Position numbers and translations under genes: made by a program. Below are positions 1-7,587 of a stretch of DNA of 64,000 nt, in pieces; the first letter of the stretch is position 1, and every line of letters starts with the position of its first letter. Where the stretch lies: contig NZ_JAHCMU010000009.1 of assembly GCF_018449435.1 (NCBI RefSeq), positions 62,001 through 126,000 of the forward strand. Reading direction: 5' to 3'. The notes beneath the pieces are model-generated. The model saw nothing but the letters and a program-made list of their open reading frames with translations. It was not told the origin of the DNA and searched no databases. The stretch comes from Flagellimonas sp. 389 (GTDB lineage Bacteria > Bacteroidota > Bacteroidia > Flavobacteriales > Flavobacteriaceae).

Positions 1-303
1 ACGTAAGACCAGCAACATTAAAAACAACATAAAAGGAATATACATGGCAGATAACATGGTAGCGTACATAACAGGGAATCCTGCAAACAATGCTCCACCA
101 CCAATAATAAGCCATACTTGATTGGCATCCCATAGAGGGCCTATGGCATTAATGGCTATACGCCTGCTTAAATCTTTCCTAAAAAACAGATGCCATGCCC
201 CAGCACCATAATCGAACCCTTCTAAAATAGCATACCCTGAAAATAATAATCCGACTACCAAATACCAAAGTGTGGGATAATCTATACCTAAAAATGTTTC
301 CAT
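1..303 (-). CDS. cydB: cytochrome bd oxidase subunit II (partial, runs off left edge)
   Basis: Subunit II of the cytochrome bd quinol oxidase, an inner-membrane terminal oxidase that reduces O2 with quinol electrons. Only the first 101 residues lie in the window; the gene continues past base 1. The translation begins METFLGIDYPTLWYLVVGL and contains GFDYG and GPLWDANQVW, which match the conserved N-terminal CydB segments (family usually GPxWDGNEVW), followed by hydrophobic helices. It starts 12 bases after the cydA stop on the same strand, so it is co-transcribed with cydA from the operator-bearing promoter near 1.7 kb. Confidence 0.93.
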   Translation of the reverse strand, partial: METFLGIDYPTLWYLVVGLLFSGYAILEGFDYGAGAWHLFFRKDLSRRIAINAIGPLWDANQVWLIIGGGALFAGFPVMYATMLSAMYIPFMLFLMLLVLR

Positions 304-315
304 CTGATTTTGTTT

Positions 316-1662
316 TCAAATAATTTCCAATGCATTTTTAGCTTCATCATAAGGTCCATGTTTTATTTTTTTATTCATCGAATAAATAAACAAGAGAAAG
401 AGTATGGTATACACCACTAAAAATAATATTAGAGAAAATAATATTTGATTTGATGATACCTCTTGCGAAAAGCCCTCACTTGTTCTTAAATGCCCATAGA
501 CAATCCAAGGCTGCCTTCCCATTTCAGCGGCAAACCAACCCACTTGATTGGCTATCTGGGGTAAGATCACTGATAAGGCAAAAATCTTCAATAGCCATTT
601 TTTATCGAACAGTTTGCCTCTCCACCATAAAAAACTCGCATATAATGTGAGCCCAATTAAAAACATCCCAATGGAAATCATAATGTGATAAAACTGAAAA
701 ACAGCATTTACCTGACTTGGTCTATCTTCTTCGGGAAATGCATTTAGACCTGTAATGGGTTCGTCAAATTTTTGATGTACCAAAAAGGATAAACCGCCCG
801 GTAACTTAACACCTGTGACTTCTTTGGTTTTATTATCCACCCAACCAAAGAGATATAAATCTGCTGGTGCCGAAGCTTCATAATGACCTTCCATAGCTGC
901 TAGTTTAGCTGGTTGGTTTTCTGCAACACCTTCGGCCGAACTATGACCGGATACTAATTGCGTTAACGAAATCACTGTAGCAACACCTAACGCTATTTTA
1001 AAAGCTTTCTTTGAAATCTCAATATATCTACCTTTTAGAAGGTAATAAGCGTGTACACTCAATACTAAAAATGCTCCTGCAAGGAATGCACCTTGCCATA
1101 CATGAATAATTCTATCAACACTTGATGGGTTAAAAACCATTGCCCAAAAATCAGTGACTTCTGCCCTTGCATTGAAACCTTCGCCGACTATGTGATAACC
1201 GGCCGGTGTCTGCTGCCAACTATTTGCAACTACGATCCAAACTGCCGAAAACATAGACCCAAGAAAAACGCCAATGGCAGAAATAAAATGTACCTTGGGC
1301 GATACGCGGTTCCATCCAAAAATGAGAACACCTAAAAATGCACTTTCCAAACCAAATGCAAATAAACCCTCAGCTGCCAATGCACTACCAAAAATATCAC
1401 CCACATATCTTGAATATACGGCCCAATTAGTGCCAAATTCAAATTCCATTATAATTCCTGTGGCCACACCAATACCAAAGGTAATCGCAAATATCTTTAA
1501 CCAAAAACGGGTTAAAATCTCATAATGCTTATTTCTTGTTTTCAGGTAAAGTCCTTCCATAATAACCATGATCAAGCCTATACCGATACTCAAGGGAGGA
1601 TAGATGTAATGAAAGGCTATTGTAAAGGCAAACTGTATTCGGGCGAGAATTTCTGTGTCCAT
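316..1662 (-). CDS. cydA: cytochrome bd oxidase subunit I
   Basis: Quinol-oxidising, haem-bearing subunit of cytochrome bd oxidase, 448 aa and polytopic. Visible landmarks are H18 (haem ligand near the N-terminus), H187 and M328 (positions expected for the haem b558 ligands) and the GWFAAEMGRQPW motif at about residues 375-386. The quinol-binding loop is short, as in other ~450-aa CydA proteins. First gene of a cydA-cydB operon; ATG at 1660-1662. Upstream are a GTAAC-N4-GTTAC palindrome and a perfect TACCTTTG -7 box. Bd oxidases generally resist sulfide inhibition (established knowledge), which fits the sulfide-oxidising neighbours. Confidence 0.96.
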   Translation of the reverse strand: MDTEILARIQFAFTIAFHYIYPPLSIGIGLIMVIMEGLYLKTRNKHYEILTRFWLKIFAITFGIGVATGIIMEFEFGTNWAVYSRYVGDIFGSALAAEGLFAFGLESAFLGVLIFGWNRVSPKVHFISAIGVFLGSMFSAVWIVVANSWQQTPAGYHIVGEGFNARAEVTDFWAMVFNPSSVDRIIHVWQGAFLAGAFLVLSVHAYYLLKGRYIEISKKAFKIALGVATVISLTQLVSGHSSAEGVAENQPAKLAAMEGHYEASAPADLYLFGWVDNKTKEVTGVKLPGGLSFLVHQKFDEPITGLNAFPEEDRPSQVNAVFQFYHIMISIGMFLIGLTLYASFLWWRGKLFDKKWLLKIFALSVILPQIANQVGWFAAEMGRQPWIVYGHLRTSEGFSQEVSSNQILFSLILFLVVYTILFLLFIYSMNKKIKHGPYDEAKNALEII

Positions 1663-1681
1663 AGCTCCAAGGGGTTTATTT

Positions 1682-1725
1682 CAAAGGTATTTTTAAGCAC
1701 ATCTAAATAAAGTAACCTCAGTTAC
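1682..1725 (-). promoter_or_regulatory. cydAB promoter with Crp/Fnr-type operator (site 1)
   Basis: Palindrome GTAAC-CTCA-GTTAC at 1712-1725 and a -7 box TACCTTTG (minus strand) at 1682-1689. The centres are 33 bp apart, which places the palindrome near -41, the class II activation position. Same arrangement as seven other promoters in the first 11.7 kb. Confidence 0.8.
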
Positions 1726-1765
1726 ATATAGAAAGAAAGACGCGTTTTTTTGTGTTAAATAAAAC

Positions 1766-1803
1766 AAAAAAGAGACCCCCAAAACAGAAGGCCTCTTTTT
1801 TTA
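1766..1803 (-). terminator. terminator of the peroxiredoxin gene
   Basis: Stem AAAAAAGAG..CC pairs with GGCCTCTTTTTT with one mismatch, and a T-run follows on the minus strand. Lies just past the peroxiredoxin stop. Confidence 0.65.
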
Positions 1804-1819
1804 GTTTAAAAGTGATGTC

Positions 1820-2485
1820 TTAAATCTCCTTTTTAGCTAGGTACCAGGTTACTTTTTGTATGGAATCATCTTCCAACCTTTCATTTAGTGCATCAAGTGT
1901 TTTTGGTGGTGGAACAATAACCTTATCCCCTTTCTTCCAATCTAAAGGCATCGCCACTTTATGTTCATCTGAAGTCTGTAAAGCTTCTAAAGCTCTAATA
2001 ATTTCATCCATATTACGCCCAACGTTCAACGGGTAATACATAATTAGACGAATTTTCTTCTCTGGGTCGATAAGGAACACTGCTCTAACCGCTGCTGTTT
2101 CACTTTCGTTGGGCTGAAGCATTCCATAAAGTTTGGATACTTTCATATCTAGGTCGGCTATTATAGGAAAGTCAAAATAAACTCCTGTATTTTCCCTTAC
2201 ATTTTGTACCCAGCCCAAGTGTGCATGTATACTGTCAATACTCAGCCCCAACAATTCTGTATTTAAGGCGTCAAACTCATTCTTCCGAGTAGCGAATCCA
2301 CTCATTTCCGTTGTACAAACAGGTGTAAAATCTGCAGGATGGGAAAATAGTATTATCCATTTATCTTTTGCAAAGTCGGATAGTTTAATTTTACCTTTTG
2401 TAGTCAGTGCTTCAAAATCAGGGGCTTTGTCCCCAATTCTTGGCATGCTTTGAATTTCTTCTTTAAAAAAATTAGAATCTTCCAT
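1820..2485 (-). CDS. 1-Cys (Prx6-type) peroxiredoxin
   Basis: Cytoplasmic thiol peroxidase of the AhpC/TSA superfamily, Prx6 subgroup; reduces peroxides and possibly persulfide-type oxidants. 221 aa, the usual Prx6 length. The peroxidatic cysteine C57 lies in HPADFTPVCTTE. I see no other cysteine, so this is a true 1-Cys enzyme. A C-terminal Prx domain (about residues 160-215) follows. Monocistronic, with its own operator promoter at 2525-2568 and a terminator hairpin at 1766-1803. Its operator places it in the same regulon as sulfide oxidation, suggesting a role against oxidants formed during sulfur metabolism (inference). Confidence 0.92.
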   Translation of the reverse strand: MEDSNFFKEEIQSMPRIGDKAPDFEALTTKGKIKLSDFAKDKWIILFSHPADFTPVCTTEMSGFATRKNEFDALNTELLGLSIDSIHAHLGWVQNVRENTGVYFDFPIIADLDMKVSKLYGMLQPNESETAAVRAVFLIDPEKKIRLIMYYPLNVGRNMDEIIRALEALQTSDEHKVAMPLDWKKGDKVIVPPPKTLDALNERLEDDSIQKVTWYLAKKEI

Positions 2486-2524
2486 AGTGATATAGATTAA
2501 ATTTATACTTATAATAATTAATCA

Positions 2525-2568
2525 TAAAATTAAACTATGGGAAATGTATGGGAAGTAACTTGAGTTAC
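2525..2568 (-). promoter_or_regulatory. peroxiredoxin promoter with Crp/Fnr-type operator (site 2)
   Basis: GTAAC-TTGA-GTTAC at 2555-2568 and -7 box TAATTTTA (minus strand) at 2525-2532. Centre-to-centre distance is 33 bp. Confidence 0.75.
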
Positions 2569-2633
2569 ACAATCAGGATTTAACCAAGTTTTAACGCAAT
2601 TGAAAATTATTGTTCATTTTTTTTCAAAGAAAA

Positions 2634-2656
2634 AGGCGATATAAAATATATCGCCT
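2634..2656 (-). terminator. terminator of the sulfide:quinone oxidoreductase gene
   Basis: Perfect 10-bp inverted repeat AGGCGATATA / TATATCGCCT with an AAA loop, followed on the minus strand by a T-rich tract. Located directly after the stop at 2694. Confidence 0.75.
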
Positions 2657-2693
2657 CTCTAAACCATAGTACACATACCTGACAATAATGGCA

Positions 2694-3962
2694 CTATACA
2701 TCTTGACCCTTCAACATTTTGTTCCAGTACAAATACGGTAACATAAATTTTTTGAACATATATAACCTCCAATGCTCTTTAGCACTATTAAAAACCAACA
2801 TACGCTTTAATTTAGGGTCAGGAGTAAAATTACCATCATAGTCAAATTCGGCCAAGGTCATTTTACCATAACCTGTTACCAACGGACAGCTTGAGTAGCC
2901 ATTATATCCTTTGTTTTTAGCAATTTGATCATTTATAAGCTTGGTAATATTATCGACAACAACAGGAACTTGCTTTCTGATTGCCGCACCGGTCTTGGCC
3001 GTTGGAAGCGCTGCAACATCCCCTACCCCAAAAATATTTGGGTATGCATTGTGCTGTAAGGAATGATAATCCACATCTAACCAGCCATCTTTATTTGTTA
3101 GCGATGATTCACGAATAAATTTTGGTGCAGTTTGAGGTGGTGCAATATGCAATAGATCAAACGATATCTCTATGATTTCGTCAACGGTGGGAGATGATTT
3201 TTCTCCTAAAACATTATCTTCATTGATAACACACTTATTTTCGTTTGGATCTGTATGTTTGAAATACACGATTTTTTTATCGGAATCAATTCTAATAGGT
3301 GAATAGAAAGGCTTGAAATGTATACCATACTTTCCAATTACTTTCATTAAGGTATCTCGTATCGGTTTAACACCAAATATTACACTGCCAGGGGTTGCAA
3401 AAACTACATTTGTCTTATCAGAAAGATTGTTCCTTTTAAAGTAATCTGCCGCTAAATAGGCTATTTTTTGGGGGGCTCCCCCACATTTTATAGGGGTTGC
3501 AGGTTGGGTAAAAATAGCATTACCACCTTTAAAACCTTGTAGCACTTTCCATGTATACTCCGGGTCAATATAATTACTGCAAGCAACTCCTTTTTCCAAT
3601 GCTTCGGATAATCCTTCTATAAGTTCTGGTGCCATGACCAATCCTGGTGCCACAACTAAATAATCATAAGATATTGTGCCGGTATTTTTCGTGGTGATTG
3701 TATTGTTTTCGGGATGAAAAGACGTTGCAAAATCCTTTATCCAAGTAACATTCTTTGGCATCACGGCTTTCATGGGCCTTCCTGTCTTCTTGTACTTATA
3801 ATCACCTGCGCCAACCAAGGTCCAAGCGGGTTGGTAGTAATGGGTTTCAGCTGGTTCAATAACAGCCACATCGAACTCCTTGTTCTTCCTCGATAATTTG
3901 GCAGCGGTCATAATACCACCAGTACCGCCACCAATGATTAAAATCTGATGATGTGTTTTCAT
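2694..3962 (-). CDS. sqr: type II sulfide:quinone oxidoreductase
   Basis: FAD-dependent membrane-peripheral enzyme that oxidises H2S to persulfide/sulfane sulfur and passes electrons to quinone. 422 aa. N-terminal dinucleotide-binding motif GGGTGG at residues 11-16. The two redox cysteines expected in the SQOR/type II group are present: C160 in PIKCGGAPQK and C359 in SSCPLVTGYGK; the FAD-binding GVGDVAALP is near 312-320. The C-terminal amphipathic part is consistent with membrane attachment. Single gene with its own operator promoter (3990-4033) and terminator. It would feed sulfane sulfur to the rhodanese and CstB-like proteins encoded next to it. Confidence 0.92.
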   Translation of the reverse strand: MKTHHQILIIGGGTGGIMTAAKLSRKNKEFDVAVIEPAETHYYQPAWTLVGAGDYKYKKTGRPMKAVMPKNVTWIKDFATSFHPENNTITTKNTGTISYDYLVVAPGLVMAPELIEGLSEALEKGVACSNYIDPEYTWKVLQGFKGGNAIFTQPATPIKCGGAPQKIAYLAADYFKRNNLSDKTNVVFATPGSVIFGVKPIRDTLMKVIGKYGIHFKPFYSPIRIDSDKKIVYFKHTDPNENKCVINEDNVLGEKSSPTVDEIIEISFDLLHIAPPQTAPKFIRESSLTNKDGWLDVDYHSLQHNAYPNIFGVGDVAALPTAKTGAAIRKQVPVVVDNITKLINDQIAKNKGYNGYSSCPLVTGYGKMTLAEFDYDGNFTPDPKLKRMLVFNSAKEHWRLYMFKKFMLPYLYWNKMLKGQDV

Positions 3963-3989
3963 TTTTTGAGCATTTTCTTGTGAATTTCT

Positions 3990-4033
3990 TAAAAATACCC
4001 ATTCAATTTTGCGTATAAAGTGACTCAGGTTAC
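3990..4033 (-). promoter_or_regulatory. sqr promoter with Crp/Fnr-type operator (site 3)
   Basis: GTGAC-TCAG-GTTAC at 4020-4033 (one arm base off consensus) and -7 box TATTTTTA (minus strand) at 3990-3997. Centre distance 33 bp. Confidence 0.72.
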
Positions 4034-4122
4034 ATAAGCGTATTTTTTCCTTGGTGATGGCTGAAATACATAAACGTTATCAAATAGTTTTTTAAGTTAT
4101 TATGTATGAGACTATTATTCCC

Positions 4123-5121
4123 CTATTCTTCAAAAACAATACTCCAAATACCTCTTACTTGATTCACATCGTACCCTTGGGCCATATCTTTCGGGTATAA
4201 GTCTTTTAAAACAGTGAGGACTTCAGGTTTAATTTGTTGTTTGGGCACACCATGGCATTGCAAGCACATACTATTGGTAACGATTGGGTAATAGAAGTGA
4301 TTGACCTCATCTTGGCTTTCCACAATGGGTATGATGCTCTCCCCGCTTGCCAATACTCGTTTATAATATTCGATTTTCTCCAATTCAATTGCATTGGCAA
4401 GATTCTTTGGGTTTCTAGGTTTGTCACTTACTCTTTTAATTAAGGCTTTGTGTGTATAGGCCATACTATCGGTCAATGGGTAAGCTCTTTCGTTACAAAA
4501 GGCCAATGCTTCTAGCGTTCCTTTTTTTTGGATGGTCCCCATAAGGTTTTTACCCAATATTTTTTTGGTGCTCAAGGCATATTCAAGACCTATGTCCTCT
4601 TTGGAGAGTGTATCATTGGAATATATTTTCTTGCCCTTGTTTATATAAGGTTTTCGGTTAGGGTTATTTTCCCAATGCTTTTTAAACCAGGATGGTTCTT
4701 CTATTTCATATTCATATAGATATTCGCCGATCTGCTCTATATCTTCCTTTTTAAAGGACTGATAAGGCATTACCCCAAATCTCCTGACGGCACCGCGTAG
4801 TTTGGCATTTTCTTCAGAGGGTTGTTCCAAAAAGCTCCAAATGGATTGAATAAACGCTTCTTTTGTAGTGCTTTCATCAATGTAATGTGCTTTAATGGCA
4901 ACCATTGGAGGACCTATTCTACCTTCTTTTTCGGAAGCTGTTGGGCTGTGGCATAGATGACACTGGTTTTCCATCAACTTTTTTCCAGAATGGATTTTTG
5001 AAGATGTAAGCTCTACTTTTTTTGTTTCTAACGGGACGGCACCGTATTTTTCCGCTGCTCTATCCTTGCAACCAAAAACCACAAAGAGGCCAAATAGAAG
5101 CAAAATCACCCTTCTTGCCAT
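4123..5121 (-). CDS. two-haem cytochrome c lipoprotein with DUF3365-like C-terminus
   Basis: 332 aa. N-terminal lipoprotein signal with lipobox cysteine C18 (FVVFGCKDR), so predicted to be membrane-anchored outside the cytoplasm. Two c-type haem motifs: CHLCH at 54-58 and CLQCH at 286-290. The second lies in a C-terminal region resembling DUF3365/Tll0287-type haem sensor domains. Last gene of a rhodanese-HMA-cytochrome operon (3-base gap to the HMA gene) under operator site 4. Likely an electron acceptor or redox sensor in sulfur oxidation; the substrate cannot be read from sequence. Confidence 0.8.
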   Translation of the reverse strand: MARRVILLLFGLFVVFGCKDRAAEKYGAVPLETKKVELTSSKIHSGKKLMENQCHLCHSPTASEKEGRIGPPMVAIKAHYIDESTTKEAFIQSIWSFLEQPSEENAKLRGAVRRFGVMPYQSFKKEDIEQIGEYLYEYEIEEPSWFKKHWENNPNRKPYINKGKKIYSNDTLSKEDIGLEYALSTKKILGKNLMGTIQKKGTLEALAFCNERAYPLTDSMAYTHKALIKRVSDKPRNPKNLANAIELEKIEYYKRVLASGESIIPIVESQDEVNHFYYPIVTNSMCLQCHGVPKQQIKPEVLTVLKDLYPKDMAQGYDVNQVRGIWSIVFEE

Positions 5122-5124
5122 TGG

Positions 5125-5391
5125 TCAACTCAGTTTTCCCGTTGCACAACTAATGAAAGATTTGGTTTTATCCATTAATGTATTGTTGTCCTCTATGCTT
5201 GGATATCCCAAAGATTTAAGTGTGTTTTTTATTTGAATAGTATCTTCATGCTTATTATGGTCGAATGAAATCTTTGATGCTTCCACATCAACATCAACTT
5301 TGGAAACACCCTTCTCTTGCAATAGTTTATTGGTAATTGTTTTTGCACAGCCACCACATTTCAAATTTTGTACTATAATCGATGTTCTCAT
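5125..5391 (-). CDS. small heavy-metal-associated (HMA) domain protein
   Basis: 88 aa, single ferredoxin-like HMA domain with a metal-type motif C12-G-G-C15 (KCGGC) at the N-terminus and an extra C-terminal cysteine (FISCATGKLS). HMA proteins normally carry Cu(I) or similar soft metals between partners. Here the gene lies between a rhodanese and a two-haem cytochrome c lipoprotein, so copper delivery, or a thiol/persulfide-carrying role, are both possible (inference). Only 3 bases separate it from the next gene. No nearby P-type ATPase supports a copper-export system. Confidence 0.85.
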   Translation of the reverse strand: MRTSIIVQNLKCGGCAKTITNKLLQEKGVSKVDVDVEASKISFDHNKHEDTIQIKNTLKSLGYPSIEDNNTLMDKTKSFISCATGKLS

Positions 5392-5435
5392 TTTTCTTGT
5401 TATTTGATTAAATACTATATTTTTTTAAGCCTATT

Positions 5436-5780
5436 TTAATACCAAGCCATGTACCCTCCTTTAAGATCATAGATTTCTTCAAAACCCATCTTTGAAAGAA
5501 TTTTAGCTGCTTTTTGGCTTCTATTACCTGAGCGGCAGTAGAGATATATAGGGGCTTTCTTATCTAGTTTTTCCGCCGAAGCTTTAAAAGATGATTGCTG
5601 GAAGAAATCAATATTCAGGGCATTGGAAATATGTCCAGAACGATATTCTTTTGATGTTCTTACATCAACCAATTGAACTTTTTTTTGGGTAATGGATGAT
5701 TTGAATTCATCAACGTTCAAAATTTTAATATGCCCTATTTCTTGTGTTTTTGCGCCAAATAAAAAATCGAATAATCCCAT
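5436..5780 (-). CDS. single-domain rhodanese sulfurtransferase
   Basis: 114 aa. One rhodanese domain with active-site loop C82-RSGNR (six-residue loop typical of sulfurtransferases) and the DVRTSKEYRSGHI segment. No convincing signal peptide, so probably cytoplasmic. Transfers sulfane sulfur between thiols, for example from SQR-made persulfide to glutathione-like acceptors or to CstB-like enzymes. First gene of a three-gene operon with the HMA protein and the cytochrome c lipoprotein. The promoter at 5808-5851 has a perfect TACCTTTG box and operator site 4. Confidence 0.92.
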   Translation of the reverse strand: MGLFDFLFGAKTQEIGHIKILNVDEFKSSITQKKVQLVDVRTSKEYRSGHISNALNIDFFQQSSFKASAEKLDKKAPIYLYCRSGNRSQKAAKILSKMGFEEIYDLKGGYMAWY

Positions 5781-5807
5781 GAATATTGGTTACTTTTTTA
5801 AGCATAT

Positions 5808-5851
5808 CAAAGGTAAGAATCGTACTGCTTTTTATCGGTAACCTCGGTTAC
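5808..5851 (-). promoter_or_regulatory. rhodanese operon promoter with Crp/Fnr-type operator (site 4)
   Basis: GTAAC-CTCG-GTTAC at 5838-5851 and perfect -7 box TACCTTTG (minus strand) at 5808-5815. Centre distance 33 bp, identical to cydAB. Confidence 0.82.
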
Positions 5852-5876
5852 ACATTAGTTATTTTTAAAAGAAAAA

Positions 5877-5898
5877 GGCTGTCTTTCTTAGAACAGCC
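5877..5898 (-). terminator. terminator downstream of the first CstB-like gene
   Basis: GGCTGT at 5877-5882 pairs with ACAGCC at 5893-5898, followed on the minus strand by a T-rich run. Sits in the 327-base gap 5781-6107, between the rhodanese promoter and the CstB-like stop at 6108. Confidence 0.6.
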
Positions 5899-5949
5899 CT
5901 TTATCAACCAAACAAAAAAATCAAGCACTTAGGTTATGGAAGGTATTGC

Positions 5950-6060
5950 CTAAGTACCAGACCAATGGCCTCTAAAGAGGTCTATGGTTTCTTTACTACC
6001 AAATATTTCCACAATTTTCCAAGTTACTTGTTGTCGTTTTTCTGTTTTATCGATATCCAC
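5950..6060 (-). CDS. possible 36-aa small ORF in the 5781-6107 gap
   Basis: A GTG-initiated frame on the minus strand that reads VDIDKTEKRQQ..., contains WKIVEIFGSKETIDLFRGHW and ends GT-stop. It sits between the CstB-like stop (6108) and the terminator hairpin (5877-5898), so it would be on the same transcript. The composition looks protein-like, with Trp, Phe and charged residues and no low complexity. No ATG and no clear ribosome-binding site. It could equally be non-coding 3' sequence or a gene remnant. Confidence 0.25.
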   Translation of the reverse strand: MDIDKTEKRQQVTWKIVEIFGSKETIDLFRGHWSGT

Positions 6061-6107
6061 TTTAAGGAATCAATGCACAAAAAAATACAAATAGAACTGC
6101 TTGTGAA

Positions 6108-7520
6108 TTATTTTAGTGTTGAAGGACATACATAATCAGAAACGGAGACCCTAGCTTCTTTTATAGCTTTAAAACCTCCCGCAATGTCTATTGCATTATG
6201 AATGCCCCTACTTTTTAAGACAGAAGCAGCAATCATACTACGATATCCTCCCGCACAGTGGATAAAGAAAATATCTTCATTGGGAAACTCGGCCAAATGG
6301 TCATTTAAGAAATCTAAAGGAGTGTTATATGCCCCATCTACATGTTCCGACACATACTCACTTTTTTTCCTTACATCAAAAACAGGTGTTTCTTCTTCCT
6401 CAAGCATAATCTTAAAGACAGTTGCGTTTACCGAGTTTACAGAATCATATTCCTTGGATGCTGTTCTCCATGCATCAAACCCTCCTTCTAAATATCCTAG
6501 TGTATTGTCAAAACCAACGCGTGAGAGTCTTGTTACCGTTTCTTCTTCTCTTCCTTTAGGTGCGATAAACAAAATAGGTTGTTTTACATCCGCTATCAAA
6601 GCTCCTACCCATGGAGCAAAACTTCCATCCAATCCTATAAAAATAGAACGTGGGACATGGCCTTTTGCAAAATCATTTTGATGCCGTACGTCCAATACAA
6701 TGGCATTCGTTTCGTTCGCGGCGGCCTCAAAAGCATCTGGACTCAATGCTTGTGTACCTCTTTTAAGGACTACATCTATATCGTCATATCCCTCTTTGTT
6801 CATCTTCACGTTTAATGGAAAATATTGGGGCGGTGGCAATAAACCATCCGTTACTTCTTGAACAAACTCTTGTTTCGTCATGTCCGCCCTTAGCGCATAA
6901 TTTATTTTCTTTTGATTGCCAAGGGTATCGACTGTCTCTTTCATCATGTTTTTTCCACAGGCAGACCCTGCACCATGGGCGGGATATACGATAACTTCAT
7001 CGGACAAGGCCATAATTTTATTTCTAAGACTATCGTATAAGGTCCCTGCTAATTGTTCTTGGGTCATATCTGCTGCCTTTTGAGCTAAATCAGGTCTTCC
7101 AACATCACCTAAAAACAACGTGTCACCACTAAAGATGGCATGGTCCTTACCATCTTTATCCCGTAGAAGATATGTAGTACTTTCCATGGTGTGGCCAGGT
7201 GTATGCAGTGCTACTATAGTTATTTCACCCAATTTAAATTGTTGCCCATCTTCTGCAATAATCGCTTCAAACGAAGGGTTTGCATTTGGACCATAGATAA
7301 TGGGAGCTTTGGTTTCTTTTGCCAATGTTAAGTGTCCACTAACAAAATCTGCATGGAAATGTGTCTCAAAAATATATTTGATTTTTGCGTCATCCATCTT
7401 TGCCCTTTTTATATAAGGATTGACTTCCCTTAAAGGATCAATGATGGCAACTTCACCCTTGCTCTCAATATAATAAGCTCCCTGGGCCAAACAACCAGTA
7501 TAAATTTGTTCAATTTTCAT
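6108..7520 (-). CDS. CstB-like persulfide dioxygenase-rhodanese fusion (copy 1)
   Basis: 470 aa, cytoplasmic. Residues 1-245 are a metallo-beta-lactamase fold of the ETHE1/persulfide dioxygenase type: HFHADF at 54-59, H110 in HTPGH, D133 in FSGDTL. Like Staphylococcus CstB it has Phe where hydrolases have the second His of HxHxDH. About 265-360 is a rhodanese fold without an active cysteine (APKGREEE). About 370-470 is an active rhodanese with C422 in HCAGGYRS. Expected reaction: oxidation of low-molecular-weight persulfide to sulfite plus sulfur transfer to give thiosulfate. Has its own operator promoter inside the end of the upstream paralogue. Confidence 0.88.
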   Translation of the reverse strand: MKIEQIYTGCLAQGAYYIESKGEVAIIDPLREVNPYIKRAKMDDAKIKYIFETHFHADFVSGHLTLAKETKAPIIYGPNANPSFEAIIAEDGQQFKLGEITIVALHTPGHTMESTTYLLRDKDGKDHAIFSGDTLFLGDVGRPDLAQKAADMTQEQLAGTLYDSLRNKIMALSDEVIVYPAHGAGSACGKNMMKETVDTLGNQKKINYALRADMTKQEFVQEVTDGLLPPPQYFPLNVKMNKEGYDDIDVVLKRGTQALSPDAFEAAANETNAIVLDVRHQNDFAKGHVPRSIFIGLDGSFAPWVGALIADVKQPILFIAPKGREEETVTRLSRVGFDNTLGYLEGGFDAWRTASKEYDSVNSVNATVFKIMLEEEETPVFDVRKKSEYVSEHVDGAYNTPLDFLNDHLAEFPNEDIFFIHCAGGYRSMIAASVLKSRGIHNAIDIAGGFKAIKEARVSVSDYVCPSTLK

Positions 7521-7543
7521 TATTTCTACTTTACAATTTGTGC

Positions 7544-7587
7544 TAAAACTAGTTTATGGTTTAAGGTTTTGCAGTAACCTAGGTTAC
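7544..7587 (-). promoter_or_regulatory. promoter of CstB-like copy 1 with Crp/Fnr-type operator (site 5)
   Basis: Fully palindromic GTAACCTAGGTTAC at 7574-7587 and -7 box TAGTTTTA (minus strand) at 7544-7551. Centre distance 33 bp. The palindrome contains the stop codon of the preceding paralogue (7584-7586). Confidence 0.8.
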
